This document shows, one piece after another, positions 28,974-38,300 of a DNA stretch of 56,189 nt (position 1 is the stretch's first letter; every line of letters begins with the position of its first letter). Source of the stretch: Rhizobium sp. AAP43 (GTDB lineage Bacteria > Pseudomonadota > Alphaproteobacteria > Rhizobiales > Rhizobiaceae); NCBI RefSeq assembly GCF_001296045.1, contig NZ_LJHS01000015.1, positions 1 through 56,189 of the forward strand. The letters run 5' to 3'. The notes beneath the pieces are model-generated. The model had not been told where the DNA came from. It saw only the letters and a program-made list of their open reading frames with translations, and did not search any database. A program made the translations under genes and the position numbers.

Positions 28974-30758
28974 TTATCTCCCGATCGCATAGGCTTGCAT
29001 CAGGCGCGGCGTGGCCGCCGCCCGCAGCAGGCCGTCGGCGTCGCGACGCGCGGCCGTTAGTCGACCGACCGACCAAGGATCGGCCTCGGTAATGTCGTGG
29101 CCCATGGCTCGCAACGCCTTGATGGTCTCAGCGCCGATCGAGCTTTCGATCATCACATTGCCCGGCTGGCTGGTGCGCGGATAGAAGGAGCCGGGGAAAT
29201 GCGCGGTGTGGAACAGCGGCATATCGATTGCCGCCTGCAGGTTCTGCCGGTGATGCACATAGCGCAGGAAGAAGGACAGCTGCCACTGGTCCTGCTGGTC
29301 GCCGCCAGGCGTTCCAAAAGCCAGGGTCGGGCGGCCTTCATGGAGCGCGATCGATGGTGTCAGCGTGGTGCGCGGGCGCTTGCCGGGGGCCAGCGAAGTC
29401 GGAAGACCCGGCTTCAGCCAGAACATCTGGGCACGGGAATTGAGGCAAAAGCCGAGGCCGGGGATGATCGGTGAGGACTGCAGCCAGCCGCCTGACGGCG
29501 TGACCGAGACCATATTGCCCTCGCGGTCGATGACATCGATATGCACTGTGTCGCCGCGCTTTTCCGTCAGGTGCGACATGGTCGGCTCGTAGACAGCGCC
29601 CGTGCCGGACATGGATGCAAGCATTTCCATTGTCAGGTCATGCTGGCTTTCGAAACCTGGCAATCGGCCCGGACGCAGGTCCATGGATGCGGTGGTGCCG
29701 ATCAGCTTGCGGCGTGCGTCATTGTAGGCGTCCGACAACAGGTGCTCCATGGGCACGCTGGCAAAGGCCGGGTCGCCGTAATAGACCTCGCGGTCGGCAT
29801 AGGCGAGCTTCATGGTCTCAACAACGGTGTGGACGAAATCCGGACCCAGCGGGTCCATGGCGCCGACATCAAAACCCTTCAGCAGCGCCAGCGATTGCAG
29901 CAGCACCGGCCCCTGGCCCCATGGGCCTGTCTTGGCGATGGTCCAGCCGTGATAGTCAAAGGTTTGCGGCGCTTCCACGGTTGCGGACCAGCCGGCCATG
30001 TCGTCAGCGGTCAACACGCCCTTGTGGCGGCTGTCGCTGGCATCCATCACGTCGGCGGTCTTCAGATAGTCCTCGATCGCCTCGGCGACGAAGCCCCGGT
30101 AGAAGGCGTCGCGGGCCGCATCGATCTGGTTCTCGCGACTGGTCGCGCATTCAGCCTCGTTGACGATGCGGGTGTAGGTGGCGGCAAGGACCGGATTGCA
30201 GAACAGTGCATGCGGCTCGGGCGCCACGCCACCCGGCAGCCAGGTTTCATAGGACGTCGGCCATTCCTTCTCGAAGAACTCCGCCAGACCCTTGATCGTG
30301 GCGGACACCCGCGGCAGCATCGGGTGGCCATGTCTGGCATAGTGGATGGCCGGCTCCAACACCTCGCGCACGGTCATCGTGCCATAGTTCCGCAGCATCA
30401 GCATCCAGCCGTCAAAGGCGCCGGGAATAACGGTGGCGAGCAAACCATCGCCAGGGATGATCGACAGCCCCTCCCGTGTGTAGTGCTCGATGGTCGCGTC
30501 GGCCGGGGCAGGCCCCTGTGCGCAGATCACTTCAACCTTGCCGGTCTTGGCCGAATAGATCAGCGCCGGCATGTCACCGCCCGGACCCACCAGATGCGGC
30601 TCGAGGATCTGCAGCACGAAGCCGGTCGCGACTGCTGCATCGAACGCATTGCCGCCTTTTTCCAGGATGCTCATCCCGACGGCGGAGGCGATCCAGTGGG
30701 TGGAGGTGACGACACCGAAAGTGCCGAGGATCTCCGGGCGGGTGGTAAACTCAGTCAT
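28974..30758 (-). CDS. ggt: Gamma-glutamyltransferase family enzyme, apparently cytoplasmic
   Basis: A 594-residue protein of the GGT family. The autoprocessing site and nucleophile is the threonine in 'KRGDTVHIDVIDREGN' near residue 404, followed by 'TPSGGW' and the glycine-rich 'FGTPGGDQQDQW'. The large-subunit start 'GVVTSTHWIASAVGMSILEKGGNAFDAA' is typical. Unlike periplasmic GGTs there is no signal peptide, so cleavage would occur after import. It would release glutamate from gamma-glutamyl peptides or amides, or transfer the group. It lies inside the peptide ABC operon, 24 bases downstream of dppC. Confidence 0.93.
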   Translation of the reverse strand: MTEFTTRPEILGTFGVVTSTHWIASAVGMSILEKGGNAFDAAVATGFVLQILEPHLVGPGGDMPALIYSAKTGKVEVICAQGPAPADATIEHYTREGLSIIPGDGLLATVIPGAFDGWMLMLRNYGTMTVREVLEPAIHYARHGHPMLPRVSATIKGLAEFFEKEWPTSYETWLPGGVAPEPHALFCNPVLAATYTRIVNEAECATSRENQIDAARDAFYRGFVAEAIEDYLKTADVMDASDSRHKGVLTADDMAGWSATVEAPQTFDYHGWTIAKTGPWGQGPVLLQSLALLKGFDVGAMDPLGPDFVHTVVETMKLAYADREVYYGDPAFASVPMEHLLSDAYNDARRKLIGTTASMDLRPGRLPGFESQHDLTMEMLASMSGTGAVYEPTMSHLTEKRGDTVHIDVIDREGNMVSVTPSGGWLQSSPIIPGLGFCLNSRAQMFWLKPGLPTSLAPGKRPRTTLTPSIALHEGRPTLAFGTPGGDQQDQWQLSFFLRYVHHRQNLQAAIDMPLFHTAHFPGSFYPRTSQPGNVMIESSIGAETIKALRAMGHDITEADPWSVGRLTAARRDADGLLRAAATPRLMQAYAIGR

Positions 30759-30782
30759 GCAATGTTCCTTTTCAGGTAGTCC

Positions 30783-31658
30783 TCAGGATTCTCGGGGGTC
30801 GAGCGCATCGCGCAGACCATCGCCGAGCAGATTGAAACCGATCACGACCAGGAAGATCGCCGCCCCCGGCCACATGGCCATCCACGGGGCCTGATCGAGG
30901 AAATTCTTCGCGACATTGAGCATCGAACCCCAGCTTGGTGCGGGAGGCTGCTGGCCAAGCCCCAGGAAGGACAGGCTCGCTTCGGCAATGATGGCGGTCG
31001 CCACTGTCAGCGTCGACTGCACGATGATGGGTGCCGTGATGTTGGGCAGGATGTAACGGAGCATGATGTCGAGATGGCCAAGGCCGATCGATCGGGCGCT
31101 TTCGACATAGTCTTCCGTCTTGACGGCCAGCACCTGACCGCGGGTCAGCCGCACAAAAACCGGCATGGCCGACAGGCCGATGGCGATCATCGCATTGGTG
31201 AGACTGGGGCCGAGGAAGGCCGCCAGCGCAATCGCCATGATCAGGAAGGGCAGGGCGAGGAAGGCCTCGGTGATGCGCGAGATGACTTGATCGACCCAGC
31301 CGCCGAAATAGCCGGCGATGAGACCGAAGGGTACGCCGATGACGATCGAGATCGCTACAGAAAATGTGCCCGCCATCAATGAGGCCTGCGCGCCCCAGAT
31401 CATCCGGGAGAGGATATCGCGGCCGATATCATCGGTGCCCATCCAGTGCTCTGCCGATGGCGCCTTGCGGACGGCAGTCCAGCTGGTGGCCAGCGGATCG
31501 GGGATCGGCAGAAGCGGTGCCGACAATGCCAGGATCGCGAAGAAGAGAATGATGCAGAGCCCCACAAGCGCGCTGCGATTGGCCTTCAGCTTGCGCCAGG
31601 CACGGTTGCCGCTTTTGGCGGGAACGCTCGCTGCCACAGTCGGATTAAGCGTCGTCAT
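30783..31658 (-). CDS. Peptide ABC transporter permease, DppC type
   Basis: A 291-residue inner-membrane permease. It has the N-terminal OppC domain ('RAWRKLKANRSALVGLCIILFF'), the 'HWMGTDDIGRDILSRMIWGAQASL' block split by the first loop, and the EAA-type loop 'EASLSFLGLG'. ATG 31658 overlaps the upstream permease stop as ATGA, which fixes the start; the frame extends to 31742 but only by overlap. It pairs with the DppB-type permease. Confidence 0.94.
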   Translation of the reverse strand: MTTLNPTVAASVPAKSGNRAWRKLKANRSALVGLCIILFFAILALSAPLLPIPDPLATSWTAVRKAPSAEHWMGTDDIGRDILSRMIWGAQASLMAGTFSVAISIVIGVPFGLIAGYFGGWVDQVISRITEAFLALPFLIMAIALAAFLGPSLTNAMIAIGLSAMPVFVRLTRGQVLAVKTEDYVESARSIGLGHLDIMLRYILPNITAPIIVQSTLTVATAIIAEASLSFLGLGQQPPAPSWGSMLNVAKNFLDQAPWMAMWPGAAIFLVVIGFNLLGDGLRDALDPRES

Positions 31659-32602
31659 AGGCTGGCCCTCATGCGCGGGTTGAGGATGACATAGAGCACG
31701 TCGGCCACGAGGTTCATCAGGATGAAGCCGACGGCGGTGCACAGCACAACACCCTGAACCACCGCATAATCGCGGTTGAAGACGGCATCGACGATCAGCT
31801 TGCCAAAACCCGGAATGGTGAAGATCTGCTCGGTCAGCACCGCGCCGGCGAGAAGCTCGCCGAACAGAAGGGCGCTGAGCGTCACGATTGGCAGCAGCGC
31901 GTTGCGGAAGGTGTGGCTGAGAATGACGACCCGGTCCGACAAGCCCTTGGCGCGGGCCGTGCGGATGTAGTCGGACTTCATCACGCTTAACATGGCCGAG
32001 CGGGTATGACGCATCAAGGTCGCGGCGAGTGCTGTGCCCAGCACGAAGGCCGGCATGATCATGGTTTCGATCGACCGCACCGGATCGATAAAGATCGACT
32101 CGTAGCCAGAGGCCGGCAACCAGCCGAGTTTGACCGAGACCAGCAAGATCAGCATGATGCCGAGCCAGAAATTCGGGATTGAGAGGCCTGACAGCGCGAC
32201 GATATTGGCGATATAGTCGATGACAGTGTTTTTCTTGACGGCAGCCAGGATGCCCATGGGAACGCCGATGACAAAGGCGAAGATCATCGACATGATCGCC
32301 AGCTGGATCGTGACGGGAAGTTTCTCCCCGATCAGTTCAAGCACCGGCTGGTTGGTGCGCAGCGACATGCCGAAATCACCCTGAAGCACGTTGGCGATCC
32401 AGTAGCCGTATTGGTAGATCACGGGGTCGTTCAGACGATATTTGTCTCGCAGGAATTCGATCACCTGCGGATCACGCTCTTCGCCGGCCATGGCGAGGAT
32501 CGGATCGCCCGGCAGCAGCTTCTGCAGCGAGAAGACGAAGATCGACACGATCAATAGCGTCGGTATGGCGACCAACAGCCGTTTTCCGATGTAGATATGC
32601 AT
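31655..32602 (-). CDS. Peptide ABC transporter permease, DppB type
   Basis: A 315-residue permease starting 'MHIYIGKRLLVAIPTLLIVSIFVF', with about six membrane segments and the EAA motif region 'RTARAKGLSDRVVILSHTFRNALLP'. Its length matches DppB/GsiC proteins. It follows the substrate-binding protein gene by 70 bases and overlaps the second permease by four bases. Confidence 0.95.
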   Translation of the reverse strand: MHIYIGKRLLVAIPTLLIVSIFVFSLQKLLPGDPILAMAGEERDPQVIEFLRDKYRLNDPVIYQYGYWIANVLQGDFGMSLRTNQPVLELIGEKLPVTIQLAIMSMIFAFVIGVPMGILAAVKKNTVIDYIANIVALSGLSIPNFWLGIMLILLVSVKLGWLPASGYESIFIDPVRSIETMIMPAFVLGTALAATLMRHTRSAMLSVMKSDYIRTARAKGLSDRVVILSHTFRNALLPIVTLSALLFGELLAGAVLTEQIFTIPGFGKLIVDAVFNRDYAVVQGVVLCTAVGFILMNLVADVLYVILNPRMRASL

Positions 32603-32672
32603 GAACTTCCGGTCCTGATTTCAAAGGATGCCTGCGGAGCGTCAGACGCTCCGCAGGAGAGATCGAGGCGGA

Positions 32673-34190
32673 TCAGCCCTTCTTCACGCCGAGCAGGCGG
32701 ATCATGCCATCGGGCGACGGAACGAAGCCGGTGACCTCTTTCTTCGTTGCCCAGATCCACGACTGGTGGCCGAGATAAATCACCGGCAGGTCCTCATTGA
32801 CAATCTTGCCGGCGGCATCGTATTTCTGCTTGCGCACGGCATCATCCGTCGAAGCGCGGGCTTCGTTGAGCAGCGTATCGACTTCAGGATTGCAGTATTT
32901 GGTGTCGTTGATGCCGCCCTCGCAGGTGACAAACTGGTGCAGGTTGCCGTCGGGATCGACGCGGCCGGACCAATCGGAGCGGCTGAGCTGATAGTTGCCG
33001 GCGGTCTGTTCGCTGAGCAGCGTGGCGAACTCGGTGGTCTTCAGGCTGACATCGAAGCCGGCCTCGGCCACCATGGCCTGGACGATCTGCATCATCTGGG
33101 CCGCAACCGGATTGTTGGGGATCTGCATTTCGATCGGCACCCGCTCGAAACCGGCCTCCTTGATCAGGGCCTTCGCCTTTTCGAGGTCGCGGGCCGGAAC
33201 CGGCAGCTCCTTGTTGAACCACGGGCTGTTCGGCGGGAACGGCTGATTGCCGCCAACGGCCGTGCCTTCATAGACGACCTGGTTGAGCGCTTCGCGGTCG
33301 ATAGCGAGCGAGAAGGCCTGGCGCAGGCGCTTGTCCTTGCCAAACGGATTGTCGGCGCGGGGGCCATTGGCGATGTTCACGTAGAGCGCCATGTAGCCGA
33401 TGTTGACGACGTCGGAATAAGTCAGGCTCTCGTCTGCCTTGACGGATGTTGCATCGGTTGCCGCCAGTCGTTCGATCATGTCAAGTTCGCCGGAGCGCAG
33501 GTTGGCAAGACGGACCGTCGTGTCAGGGATCGGTAGATAGGTCACCTTGTCGATGAAGACCTTGTCCTTGTCCCAGTAGTCGGCGAATTTTTCGAGCACG
33601 ATACGGTCCTGCTGCACGCGTTCGACGAATTTGAACGGTCCGGCGCAGACCGGCGCGGAGCCGAAATTGGCACCGAGTTCCGCGGCAGCCTTCGGTGAGA
33701 CGATCATGCCGGCACGGTCGGACAATTGAGCCAGCAGTGTGACATCGGGCGCCTTGAGCGTGAACTTCACGTCGTAGTCGCCGGTGGCTTCCACCTTGTC
33801 GACAGAGGACAATTCGCTCTTGCGGCGCGATTCCGGCAGGGTCTTGTTGCGCTCAATTGTGGCGACGACGGCTGCTGCATTGAAAGGCGTACCGTCATGG
33901 AACTTGACGCCTTCGCGCAGCTTCATGGTCAGTTCCTTGCCGTCTGCCGACCAGGCCCAATCGGTGGCCAGTTGCGGCACGATCTTCAGGTCGGGCGAAA
34001 CGTCGACAAGCTTGTCGCACATGGCGGTGTAGACGATACGACCGACAAAGGTTCGCGATTGGGCCGGATCTAGGACGTCGGCATCGTCCTGCAAGCCGAT
34101 GCGAAGCTCGGCCGAGAGTGCGGGGCTTGCAAGCATCGCGCTCGCCAGGAGTAGGGCGGAAAATCGGGACAGTATCTTCATGGTCGACAA
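32673..34190 (-). CDS. Periplasmic peptide-binding protein (SBP family 5)
   Basis: A 505-residue extracytoplasmic solute-binding protein. The start 'MKILSRFSALLLASAMLASPALSA' is a Sec signal peptide with a probable cut after ALSA. The mature part shows family-5 features: 'LRIGLQDDADVLDPAQS', 'LREGVKFHDGTPFNAAAVVATIERN' in two blocks, and 'FSLAIDREAL'. It delivers peptides, probably gamma-glutamyl peptides or glutathione given the ggt gene. ATG 34190 and ATG 34181 are both possible starts. Confidence 0.93.
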   Translation of the reverse strand: MSTMKILSRFSALLLASAMLASPALSAELRIGLQDDADVLDPAQSRTFVGRIVYTAMCDKLVDVSPDLKIVPQLATDWAWSADGKELTMKLREGVKFHDGTPFNAAAVVATIERNKTLPESRRKSELSSVDKVEATGDYDVKFTLKAPDVTLLAQLSDRAGMIVSPKAAAELGANFGSAPVCAGPFKFVERVQQDRIVLEKFADYWDKDKVFIDKVTYLPIPDTTVRLANLRSGELDMIERLAATDATSVKADESLTYSDVVNIGYMALYVNIANGPRADNPFGKDKRLRQAFSLAIDREALNQVVYEGTAVGGNQPFPPNSPWFNKELPVPARDLEKAKALIKEAGFERVPIEMQIPNNPVAAQMMQIVQAMVAEAGFDVSLKTTEFATLLSEQTAGNYQLSRSDWSGRVDPDGNLHQFVTCEGGINDTKYCNPEVDTLLNEARASTDDAVRKQKYDAAGKIVNEDLPVIYLGHQSWIWATKKEVTGFVPSPDGMIRLLGVKKG

Positions 34191-34281
34191 ATCCTCTGGT
34201 GTGGTTTTCTGTTCTCATGGGTGTCGCCGATTATGGCTCCGGCGTTTAAGGGTAGGCCGGCCGTAGCCGGAATGCGTTTGG

Positions 34282-35013
34282 TCATGACAAGTCGCCCTGC
34301 GGGTCGCCCTCCAGATGGTCCATGGATGTCTGGCGGATCAGCCGCTCCTGCAGCATCAGGAGATGCTGTCTCATGGCTTCGCCGGCTTTGGCCGGATCAC
34401 GGGATGCGATGGCATCGATGATCGTTGCATGCTGGGCATTGGACACGTTCATCGTGTTGGCGCTGTTGCGGGCACGCTCCCGGATAGCCTGCCAGGCATC
34501 GTCCTGTCGGACCCGGTTGATCACATCGAAGATCGACAGAAACAGCTGATTGCCGGCCGATTGCGCGATTTGGCGGTGCAAAGCGCCGTCCCAGAGTTCC
34601 TTGGCGTCGGCGTCCTCGCTGCCGGCGATTTTCTGGGCCAGGTCGCGCATGCGGTCGATATCGCTGCCCTTGGCGCGAAGAGCGGCGAGCTGCGCCAGCT
34701 GCGGTTCGATGCGCAGACGGACTTCCATGATCTCCATGAAATTGGTCCCAGCCACGATGGTCTCGAGCTGGCCGCTCCACTCGTCAGGCTTCTGGCCGGC
34801 ATAGGTGCCTGACCCCTGCTTACGCCAGATCGCGCCTTCCGCCTCCAGAACTTCAAGCGCACGACGGATTGCCCGGCGGCTCAGCCCAAGCTTTTCGGAC
34901 AGGGTGCGCTCTGTCGGCAATTTGCCTTCCGTGCCGAGATCTCCGTGCCGAAGAAGATCCCGCAGCTTCTCGAGAGCGTAATTCGAATTTTCCTTGGGAG
35001 AAGTCTCTGGCAT
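34282..35013 (-). CDS. GntR/FadR-family regulator of the peptide-ggt operon
   Basis: A 243-residue regulator with an N-terminal winged helix ('KLPTERTLSEKLGLSRRAIRRALEVLEAEGAI', 'WRKQGSGTYAG') and a C-terminal FCD helical domain ('ELWDGALHRQIAQSAGN'). It is first in the same direction as the importer operon, about 91 bases upstream of the binding-protein gene. A perfect inverted repeat 9 bases upstream of its ATG suggests autoregulation. Confidence 0.88.
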   Translation of the reverse strand: MPETSPKENSNYALEKLRDLLRHGDLGTEGKLPTERTLSEKLGLSRRAIRRALEVLEAEGAIWRKQGSGTYAGQKPDEWSGQLETIVAGTNFMEIMEVRLRIEPQLAQLAALRAKGSDIDRMRDLAQKIAGSEDADAKELWDGALHRQIAQSAGNQLFLSIFDVINRVRQDDAWQAIRERARNSANTMNVSNAQHATIIDAIASRDPAKAGEAMRQHLLMLQERLIRQTSMDHLEGDPQGDLS

Positions 35014-35022
35014 GAATGGTCC

Positions 35023-35043
35023 GAACCAATTTGTGATTGGTTC
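35023..35043. promoter_or_regulatory. Perfect inverted repeat, likely GntR operator
   Basis: GAACCAAT at 35023-35030 and ATTGGTTC at 35036-35043 are perfect inverted copies around TTGTG, a 21-base site immediately upstream of the GntR gene. The size and symmetry fit a FadR-type dimer, and the position fits autoregulation of the operon. Confidence 0.6.
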
Positions 35044-35314
35044 AGTGAACGTTGAATCTCACCGTCCGTCAAGACAGTTTTTGTGCAGAAAATAATACGC
35101 CTAATTTCAGGGCAATTCCGGAGATGAGACGGACTGCAGCCTCACTTGGTTAAGCGACCAAGCACTCCCGGCCCTAATCTCATTCAAAGCTTCTTTTGAA
35201 GGGGCCATAACGGCCGAGCCGTGGCTCAGGAGACTGGCTGATCAGGTCAACTCGAGTCCGCCGGACCTTTCCGTGCAAACACCAGATCGAGCAAACGGGA
35301 GCTTGGATTGTTAG
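35044..35314. other. Intergenic stretch between the GntR gene and the putA terminator
   Basis: About 270 bases with no convincing coding frame. The end nearest the GntR gene (35070-35110) is AT-rich and probably carries its promoter. I see no repeat, RNA gene or other feature in the rest. Confidence 0.6.
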
Positions 35315-35352
35315 TCCGGCAACCGAGCTAAAGTTTTGGCTCGGTTGCCGGA
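35315..35352 (-). terminator. Strong 14-bp hairpin downstream of putA
   Basis: TCCGGCAACCGAGC at 35315-35328 pairs perfectly with GCTCGGTTGCCGGA at 35339-35352 around a ten-base loop. It starts 13 bases after the putA stop codon. The stem is very stable, but no long U-tract follows on the minus strand. Confidence 0.72.
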
Positions 35353-35364
35353 TCGGCTGTCATC

Positions 35365-38300
35365 CTAGCCGATTGCCATGAGGCTTGCGTTTCCGCCGGC
35401 CGCAGCCGTGTTGATGGACGTCGAAACTTCTTCAACCAGCCAATTCAGACAATAAGCCTCGATATCGTTCTCGATTTCTGACGTCGTGGCAGACTGGACG
35501 AGCACGAGCGGACCGTCGAGCGCCGCAATCGCCTGGTTCACCTTCACGATCCGATCTGCGTCACCTTCGACAAGAGCCGAGCTGAAGGGCCCGTCCTTGT
35601 TCCAGTCTGATGTCCACCTGATGCGCTGAGAGACGCTCGCCGGGATATCCGTCAGTATCGGGCGAAGACCAGAGGCCTCATCAATGACGAGTTGGTTGCC
35701 GGTTGCCAGTGCTGCCGCAATCTGCCTGTAGAGCCCCCGCTCACTCACTGGGGCAAGCAGCACGCGGCCCCGGGGGTGAAGCGAGTAGAGATTGCGTTCG
35801 CCGACCGGGCCGACAAGCTCCTTGTGCAAGCCGACAGCCGAAAGGCTTCCGAGTTCGTGAGCGGCATCTGCATCCTCGGTTCTGCCCTTGGATGAGAGCC
35901 AGACCGCAAAATCGGCGATTGCCGGATCTTTGTGAACGGAACTGTGCTGCGGTGGCACCGGCGCCTTTTGAACGAGACGGCCGATATAAAGCGGACCGCC
36001 GGCCTTTGGTCCCGTCCCGGAGAGGCCGCGACCACCGAATGGCTGGACACCGACAACGGCACCGATGATGTTTCGGTTCACATAGAGATTACCTGCCTGC
36101 ACCCGGCTCGTCACATGCGCGATTGTTTCGTCGAGGCGGGTGTGCAAGCCGAAGGTCAGGCCGTAGCCAGAGCCGTTGATGTCATCGATCAGCCGGTCGA
36201 GGTCCTCGCGGCGGTAACGGATGACGTGAAGAACGGGCCCGAAGATCTCCTTTTTGAGATCGGAGAGTGACTTAATCTCGATGATTGTTGGAGCCACGAA
36301 GGTCCCGAGGTCGGCGGAGGCGGGAAGCGGCAGCTGATCGACCTTGCAGCCCAGCGCCTTCATCCTTTCGATGTGCGCGTTGATGTCTGCCTTGGCCGCT
36401 TGCGTAATGACAGGACCGACATCGATGTTCAGCCGGTCTGTGCGACCGATCGAGAGTTCCTGCAGCGCGCCCTTCAGCATCGTCAGCGTCCGGTCGGCCA
36501 CATCCTGTTGCAGGCAAAGCACCCGCAGGGCGGAGCATCGCTGCCCCGCGCTGTCGAAGGCAGATGCGATCACGTCGCCGACCACCTGTTCGGCAAGGGC
36601 GGAGGAATCGACGATCATCCCATTCTGGCCGCCGGTCTCGGCAATCAGGGGAATGGGCTTGCCCACCTTCGAAAGACGGTTGGCCAGCTGCGACTGGATC
36701 ATCCGCGCAACGCCCGTCGAGCCGGTGAACATCACGCCCGCCGTTTCCGGGGCGTCGATCAGGGCTGCCCCCAGGCTTCCACCGCCCGGTGTGAACTGGA
36801 GGGCTGCGCGCGGAATGCCGGCCTCATGAAGGATCTTCACGCTTTCGAAGGCGATGATGGGTGTTACGCCCGCGGGCTTGGCCATCACCGAATTGCCGGC
36901 GACGAGCGCTGCAGCAACCTGCCCGGTAAAGATCGCAAGCGGGAAGTTCCATGGGCTGATGCAAACAATCGGGCCGAGAGGCGCGTGGGAGGGGCCGAGC
37001 GTGCGCCTTGCCTGCTCAGCATAGTACCGCAGAAAATCAATGGCTTCGCGCACTTCACCAATCGCGTTTGCGGCCGATTTTCCAGCCTCCCGCATGATGA
37101 TCCCCATCAGGGGTTCAATGCGCGCTTGCATGATGTCGGCTGCGCGGTCGAGGCACCGTGCCCGGTCCGCCGGCGCGACCTTTGCCCATTCCTGTGCGCC
37201 CATTTCCGCCAGCTTGGCAATCCTAGAGGCCGCATCGATCTCGACCTCGGTCACCTGACCGATGATGTCGCCGTGGTCGGCCGGATTAACGACGGGCTGG
37301 ATCGAGCCCTCAATGGAGCCATCTGCCAGAAGCGGTGTGGCGTGCCAGGAGGTTTTCGCGGTTTCAACCAGGCTTGCGGCGAGCCGCGCCAGTTCCGTCT
37401 CGTTCGAAAGATCGATGCCTGCGGAATTCTGTCGCTCGGCTCCGAAAAGGTTTGCCGGCAGCGAAATCAGGTCATGGGACTTCCCAACTGGGCTGAAGGC
37501 TTCCACGAGGTCAACCGGATCGGCCGTGAGGTCGTCGACCGAAACCTTCGGATCTGAGATGCGATTGACGAAGGACGAGTTCGCACCGTTTTCAAGCAGG
37601 CGACGGACAAGATAGGCGAGCAGTGTCTCATGCGTGCCAACAGGCGCATAGATGCGGCAGGGTCGGTCGAGGTTCTGCTTGCCGACGACTTCGTCATAGA
37701 GCGGTTCCCCCATGCCGTGAAGGCACTGAAACTCGTATTTGCCCACTTGAAAGTCAGGGCCTGCAAGATGGTGGATGGTGGCAAGCGTCTGAGCGTTGTG
37801 CGTGGCGAATTGCGGGAAAATCACATCCGTCGCCGCGAGCAGTTTTCTGGCGCAGGCGATATAGGCCACATCGGTGTGGATCTTGCGCGTATAGACCGGG
37901 AAGTCCGAAAGGCCATCCAGCTGGGCGCGCTTGATCTCGGCGTCCCAATAGGCACCCTTGACGAGGCGCACCATCATCCGGCGCCCGGAGCGGCGTGCCA
38001 GATCGATGATGTAGTCGAGGACATAGGGGCAGCGCTTGCCATAAGCCTGGACGACAAAGCCGAGCCCGTTCCAGCCGGACAGGTCCGCATCGAGGCCGAG
38101 TTCTTCGAGGAGGTCGAGCGAAAGTTCGAGCCGATCAGCTTCTTCAGCATCAATATTCAGGCCGATATCATAGCTGCGTGCCAGCAATGCCAGCGCCCGA
38201 ACACGCGGCAGAAGCTCGTCCATGACGCGCTTCGACTGGCTACGAACATAGCGGGGGTGAAGGGCCGACAGCTTGATCGAGATTCCGGGACCTTCATAGA

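Noticed and set aside
29541..30779. 412-codon open frame on the plus strand opposite ggt
   Set aside because: It is fully antisense to a well-conserved gene, has no recognisable domain, and long antisense frames are common in GC-rich coding DNA.
36373..37557. 394-codon plus-strand frame inside putA
   Set aside because: Antisense to the P5C dehydrogenase domain, no recognisable motif.
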